From positions 1 through 5,633 of the forward strand of contig JAHFJT010000072.1 in the NCBI GenBank assembly GCA_023245695.1: 5,633 nt of DNA. Reading direction: 5' to 3'. Numbering within the stretch: position 1 is the stretch's first letter; each line of letters starts with the position of its first letter. Position numbers and translations under genes: made by a program. Below the pieces are notes generated by a model. That model searched no databases, was not told the DNA's origin, and saw only the letters and a program-made list of their open reading frames with translations. The DNA comes from Candidatus Peregrinibacteria bacterium (GTDB lineage Bacteria > Patescibacteriota > Gracilibacteria > UBA1369 > UBA12463). Of the stretch, positions 5,399-5,633 are shown piece by piece.

Positions 5399-5466
5399 AG
5401 GAGAGATTAATAATGCGGGATAATTGTGAGATTGGGGGAGTATAAGGAAGGGAACGTTTATTTGTT

Positions 5467-5486
5467 GCGCGACTTCATGGTCGCGC
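5467..5486 (-). other. Strong hairpin in the rplF-rplR gap, not a typical terminator
   Basis: GCGCGAC (5467-5473) and GTCGCGC (5480-5486) form a perfect seven-pair, GC-rich stem with a six-base loop. It starts 14 bases after the rplF stop on the transcribed strand. A second, smaller symmetric element, GCGC-TAT-GCGC (5489-5499), lies between it and the rplF stop. The bases after the stem on the transcribed strand are AACAAATAAA, so the U run of an intrinsic terminator is missing. It may slow or process the transcript, or protect the upstream mRNA from 3' exonucleases; this is inference. Confidence 0.5.
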
Positions 5487-5500
5487 GTGCGCTATGCGCT

Positions 5501-5633
5501 TTACTTCGCACTTGCAGCAGCCTTACCAGCCTTTCGCTGTACATATTCTCCGACGTAACGAATACCTTTGCCCTTATATGGCTCTGGCTTCTTGTACTCT
5601 CGGATCTTGGCTGATACTTCACCGACGAGCTGC
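5501..5633 (-). CDS. rplF: 50S ribosomal protein L6, C-terminal part (runs off right edge)
   Basis: L6 binds 23S rRNA near the sarcin-ricin loop and the factor-binding site. The last 43 codons are present, with a TAA stop at 5501-5503 on the minus strand. The conserved C-terminal signature is clear: Lys-Lys-Pro-Glu-Pro-Tyr-Lys-Gly-Lys-Gly-Ile-Arg-Tyr (residues 14-26 of the visible part), followed by the short strand Val-Gly-Glu-Tyr-Val and then Arg-Lys-Ala-Gly-Lys-Ala. The final eight or so residues form an Ala/Lys tail. Position directly before rplR is as expected in the spc operon. The N-terminal domain lies outside the window. Confidence 0.95.
   Translation of the reverse strand, partial: QLVGEVSAKIREYKKPEPYKGKGIRYVGEYVQRKAGKAAASAK

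Noticed and set aside
5420..5460. Promoter for rplR from a TATACT -10-like word on the minus strand
   Set aside because: No acceptable -35 box lies 16-18 bases upstream; the hexamer there matches the consensus at about one position.
1..5633. Alternative genetic code with UGA read as Gly, known in some CPR lineages
   Set aside because: All visible genes are full length under the standard code, with no in-frame TGA and no TGA stops; nothing in the window calls for reassignment, though the absence of TGA stops cannot exclude it.

Overview
The window is one continuous stretch of a bacterial ribosomal-protein operon, with every gene on the minus strand. Reading from the right edge leftwards, the transcribed order is: rplF (3' end only), rplR, rpsE, rplO, secY, adk, map, infA, rpmJ, rpsM, rpsK (5' end only). 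This is the distal spc operon running into the start of the alpha operon, with the adk-map-infA-rpmJ-rpsM-rpsK order common outside the gamma-proteobacteria. I see no mobile element, CRISPR array, tRNA or rRNA, and no stretch over 300 bases without a gene. The largest gaps are map-infA (165 bases), rplF-rplR (102), rpsM-rpsK (66) and rplO-secY (51).

Organism: rpmD (ribosomal protein L30) is missing from its usual place between rpsE and rplO, where only 23 bases remain. L30 loss is a known hallmark of the Candidate Phyla Radiation (Patescibacteria). Together with Lys/Ala/Pro-rich tails on several ribosomal proteins, this suggests a CPR bacterium, perhaps Parcubacteria-like. The phylum-level call is inference and would need a ribosomal-protein tree. 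The standard genetic code fits: nine of the ten visible stops are TAA, one is TAG, none is TGA.

Function: the genes supply small- and large-subunit proteins (S5, S11, S13, L6, L15, L18, L36), initiation factor IF-1, the SecY translocon channel, adenylate kinase and methionine aminopeptidase. Thus ribosome building, initiation, export of nascent proteins, removal of the initiator Met and adenylate balance are expressed together. secY and adk are separated by one base and are probably translationally coupled. A good sigma70-like promoter precedes infA, so infA-rpmJ-rpsM-rpsK can probably be transcribed separately from the upstream spc part.

There is no evident novel system here. The points worth a second look are: no Shine-Dalgarno sequence at any of the ten visible starts, with short C-rich, G-poor leaders instead; a 23-base RNA hairpin with tandem G-A mismatches just after rpsM; a GC-rich map gene with codon use unlike its neighbours; a seven-residue insertion in IF-1; an altered AMP-site motif in adenylate kinase; a palindrome and DnaA-box-like repeats upstream of the infA promoter; and heavy use of the CGA arginine codon in ribosomal-protein genes.
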